Assembly (NCBI GenBank): GCA_946479285.1
Contig: CAMLFH010000005.1
Span: 62,001 to 126,000, forward strand
Source of the DNA: an uncultured Flavobacteriales bacterium
GTDB taxonomy: Bacteria; Bacteroidota; Bacteroidia; Flavobacteriales; Crocinitomicaceae
Direction: 5' to 3'
DNA length: 64,000 nt
This document shows, piece by piece, positions 62,685 to 64,000 of the stretch. The translations under genes were made by a program, and so were the position numbers. The notes below the pieces were generated by a model. That model searched no databases. It was not told the DNA's origin and saw nothing but the letters and a program-made list of their open reading frames with translations. Each line of letters begins with the position of its first letter. Position 1 is the first letter of the stretch.

Positions 62685-64000
62685 TTACGAAAGTCGTTTT
62701 AAGAAGTTGATCATTAAACGAATACCTGTTCCCGTTCCTCCAACTCCGCGGTAATCCTGAGGTCTGTCAAGAAAAGCAGGTCCTGCAATATCCATGTGGA
62801 TATAAGGTGCTTTTACGAAATGTTCCAGGAATTTTCCTGCTGTAATCATTCCTGCGTAACCGTTTCCGATGTTGTTCAAATCGGCAATCTTGGATTTCAT
62901 ATCGTCGTAATAATCGTCCCAGAAAGGAAATTCAACCATGCGTTCGTAGGTTTCCATTCCTGCTTCGTTCAACATGTTGAAGTATTTTTTATCGGCATTT
63001 CCCATCATGATGGATGCGCGCGTACCAATTGCTCGTGCAGCGGCTCCTGTTAAAGTTGCGGCATCAATCACTAATTCCGGTTTGAATTTTTCGGAATAAG
63101 CCAAAGCGTCTGCCAGGATCATACGACCCTCAGCATCGGTGTTCAGAACTTCCACAGTTGTTCCGTCATACATCGTAATGATGTCGCCGGGCGTATAAGC
63201 GTTCAGTCCCGGACGATTGTCAGTAGCGGGAATCAATCCGATCAAATGTACCGGAAGTTCCATCATTGCTGCGGCATAAATTGTTCCGGCCATCATTGCT
63301 GCACCGGCCATGTCTGATTTCATGGCGTCCATCGAACCGGCAGTTGGTTTTAAGCTCAACCCTCCGGTATCGTAAACAACGCCTTTTCCAACCAAAACAA
63401 TTGGTTTTTTGTTGGTCGCTTTTTTAGGTTTGTATTCGATAATGGTAAATGTCGGCGGATCGATGGAACCTTTGTTAACAGCTAATAATCCGCCCATTTT
63501 CAATGCTTCGATTTTCGACTTTTCTAAAATGGTAACGGAGAATTGGGCTTCTTTTCCTTTTTCTTCGATTGCTTCAGCCAATTGCGTTGCATTTAGTCCT
63601 GAAACCGGTTCGTTTACCAGGTCGCGTGCCCAGAAAACTGCTTTCAAAGTAGCTGAAAGTTCCGCAAGAGCAGAAGCCGTAATCTTTGCTGAAAAATCAA
63701 TCGATTCCAGGGCAAATTTTTCCTTTGCCGCTTCTTTCCGGTATCTCAAATACTGATAGTTGGAAAGCGCAAATCCTTCAGCAAGAAAAAGGCTGTTTGA
63801 TTTTCCTCCGTCGATGAAAACGCTTTTGAGCTCTTTGGGTAAAACTCCGCGAAGTTTATGCCCCATGATGCGTTGTTTTTCATCGGTTGCCTGGTCTTTA
63901 ATAAACACAAAGTGTTTCCCTTTTAAAGGTAAATGTAAGAACTCCAGGTCTGCGTTTTTGTGGAAAATTTCCAATTCTTCAGCTACCACTTTTGGAAGCT
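62685..64000 (-). CDS. M17 leucyl aminopeptidase family protein, 5' truncated by window edge
   Basis: Frame open to the right edge (bases 63998-64000 incomplete); the GTG at 63989 is internal (L-P-K-V-V-A-E-E precedes). About 437 residues are visible. M17 metal motifs: V-G-K-G-V-V-Y-D-T-G-G-L-S-L-K-P-T, K-S-D-M-A-G-A-A, N-T-D-A-E-G-R-M-I-L-A-D. It hydrolyses N-terminal amino acids and peptides with two metal ions. Head of an operon with pdxA as far as the window shows. Confidence 0.93.
   Translation of the reverse strand, partial: LPKVVAEELEIFHKNADLEFLHLPLKGKHFVFIKDQATDEKQRIMGHKLRGVLPKELKSVFIDGGKSNSLFLAEGFALSNYQYLRYRKEAAKEKFALESIDFSAKITASALAELSATLKAVFWARDLVNEPVSGLNATQLAEAIEEKGKEAQFSVTILEKSKIEALKMGGLLAVNKGSIDPPTFTIIEYKPKKATNKKPIVLVGKGVVYDTGGLSLKPTAGSMDAMKSDMAGAAMMAGTIYAAAMMELPVHLIGLIPATDNRPGLNAYTPGDIITMYDGTTVEVLNTDAEGRMILADALAYSEKFKPELVIDAATLTGAAARAIGTRASIMMGNADKKYFNMLNEAGMETYERMVEFPFWDDYYDDMKSKIADLNNIGNGYAGMITAGKFLEHFVKAPYIHMDIAGPAFLDRPQDYRGVGGTGTGIRLMINFLKRLS

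Overview
The window looks like chromosomal DNA from a Bacteroidota bacterium, most likely Flavobacteriales and perhaps Fluviicola-like (family-level placement is inference). The signs are low GC, several type IX secretion (T9SS) C-terminal sorting domains, a TonB-dependent receptor with a carboxypeptidase-regulatory N-terminus, FadL and DUF4377/META envelope proteins, many lipoproteins, and the order aminopeptidase-pdxA-DUF177-rpmF-plsX-fabH-accB-accC. Most genes lie on the minus strand. I saw no rRNA, tRNA, prophage or CRISPR array.

Layout. 0-7.7 kb: the end of a large T9SS type B adhesin-like protein, then a three-gene envelope operon (FadL porin, SGNH lipoprotein, T9SS-sorted carboxylesterase) and small secreted proteins. 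7.7-18.2 kb: core metabolism (saccharopine dehydrogenase, the odhA-odhB 2-oxoglutarate dehydrogenase genes, methylmalonyl-CoA epimerase, a HAD hydrolase) with TPR and secreted proteins. 18.4-24.6 kb: orphan peptide-binding lipoprotein, TonB-dependent receptor, CHAP amidase and DUF1990 protein. 24.6-30.7 kb: two SpoIIE-type phosphatases, a DUF4424/YARHG protein and YwbE. 31-39.4 kb: ALDH7, NmrA-like and AraC genes, a predicted amidoligase next to a cysteine amidase-like protein, GNAT, and a T9SS-sorted YCF48-like protein.

39.4-43.7 kb is the accessory stretch. It holds a REP-associated tyrosine transposase (RAYT) flanked by palindromes, a 21-bp tandem repeat, a frameshifted gene, a ParD/ParE toxin-antitoxin pair with a palindromic operator, and an ankyrin protein. 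43.7-50.7 kb is a tightly overlapping DUF58-MoxR-DUF4350-DUF4129-SpoIIM operon, followed by an ECF sigma/anti-sigma pair. 52.5-56.6 kb carries three tandem secreted TonB_C-domain proteins and a third SpoIIE phosphatase. 56.7-64 kb is the fatty acid/phospholipid and ribosomal protein L32 operon, ending in a truncated M17 aminopeptidase.

The most notable structure is a network of palindromic intergenic elements. Three composite elements of about 133 bp (17.1-17.3, 30.8-30.9 and 36.4-36.6 kb) each contain two opposed hairpins whose loops carry CTACCGG or its complement. They are linked by shared words to simpler palindromes at 23.4 kb and beside the RAYT gene. I interpret them as a REP/BIME family served by that RAYT. 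A second lead is the amidoligase/cysteine amidase pair at 34.6-37.3 kb.
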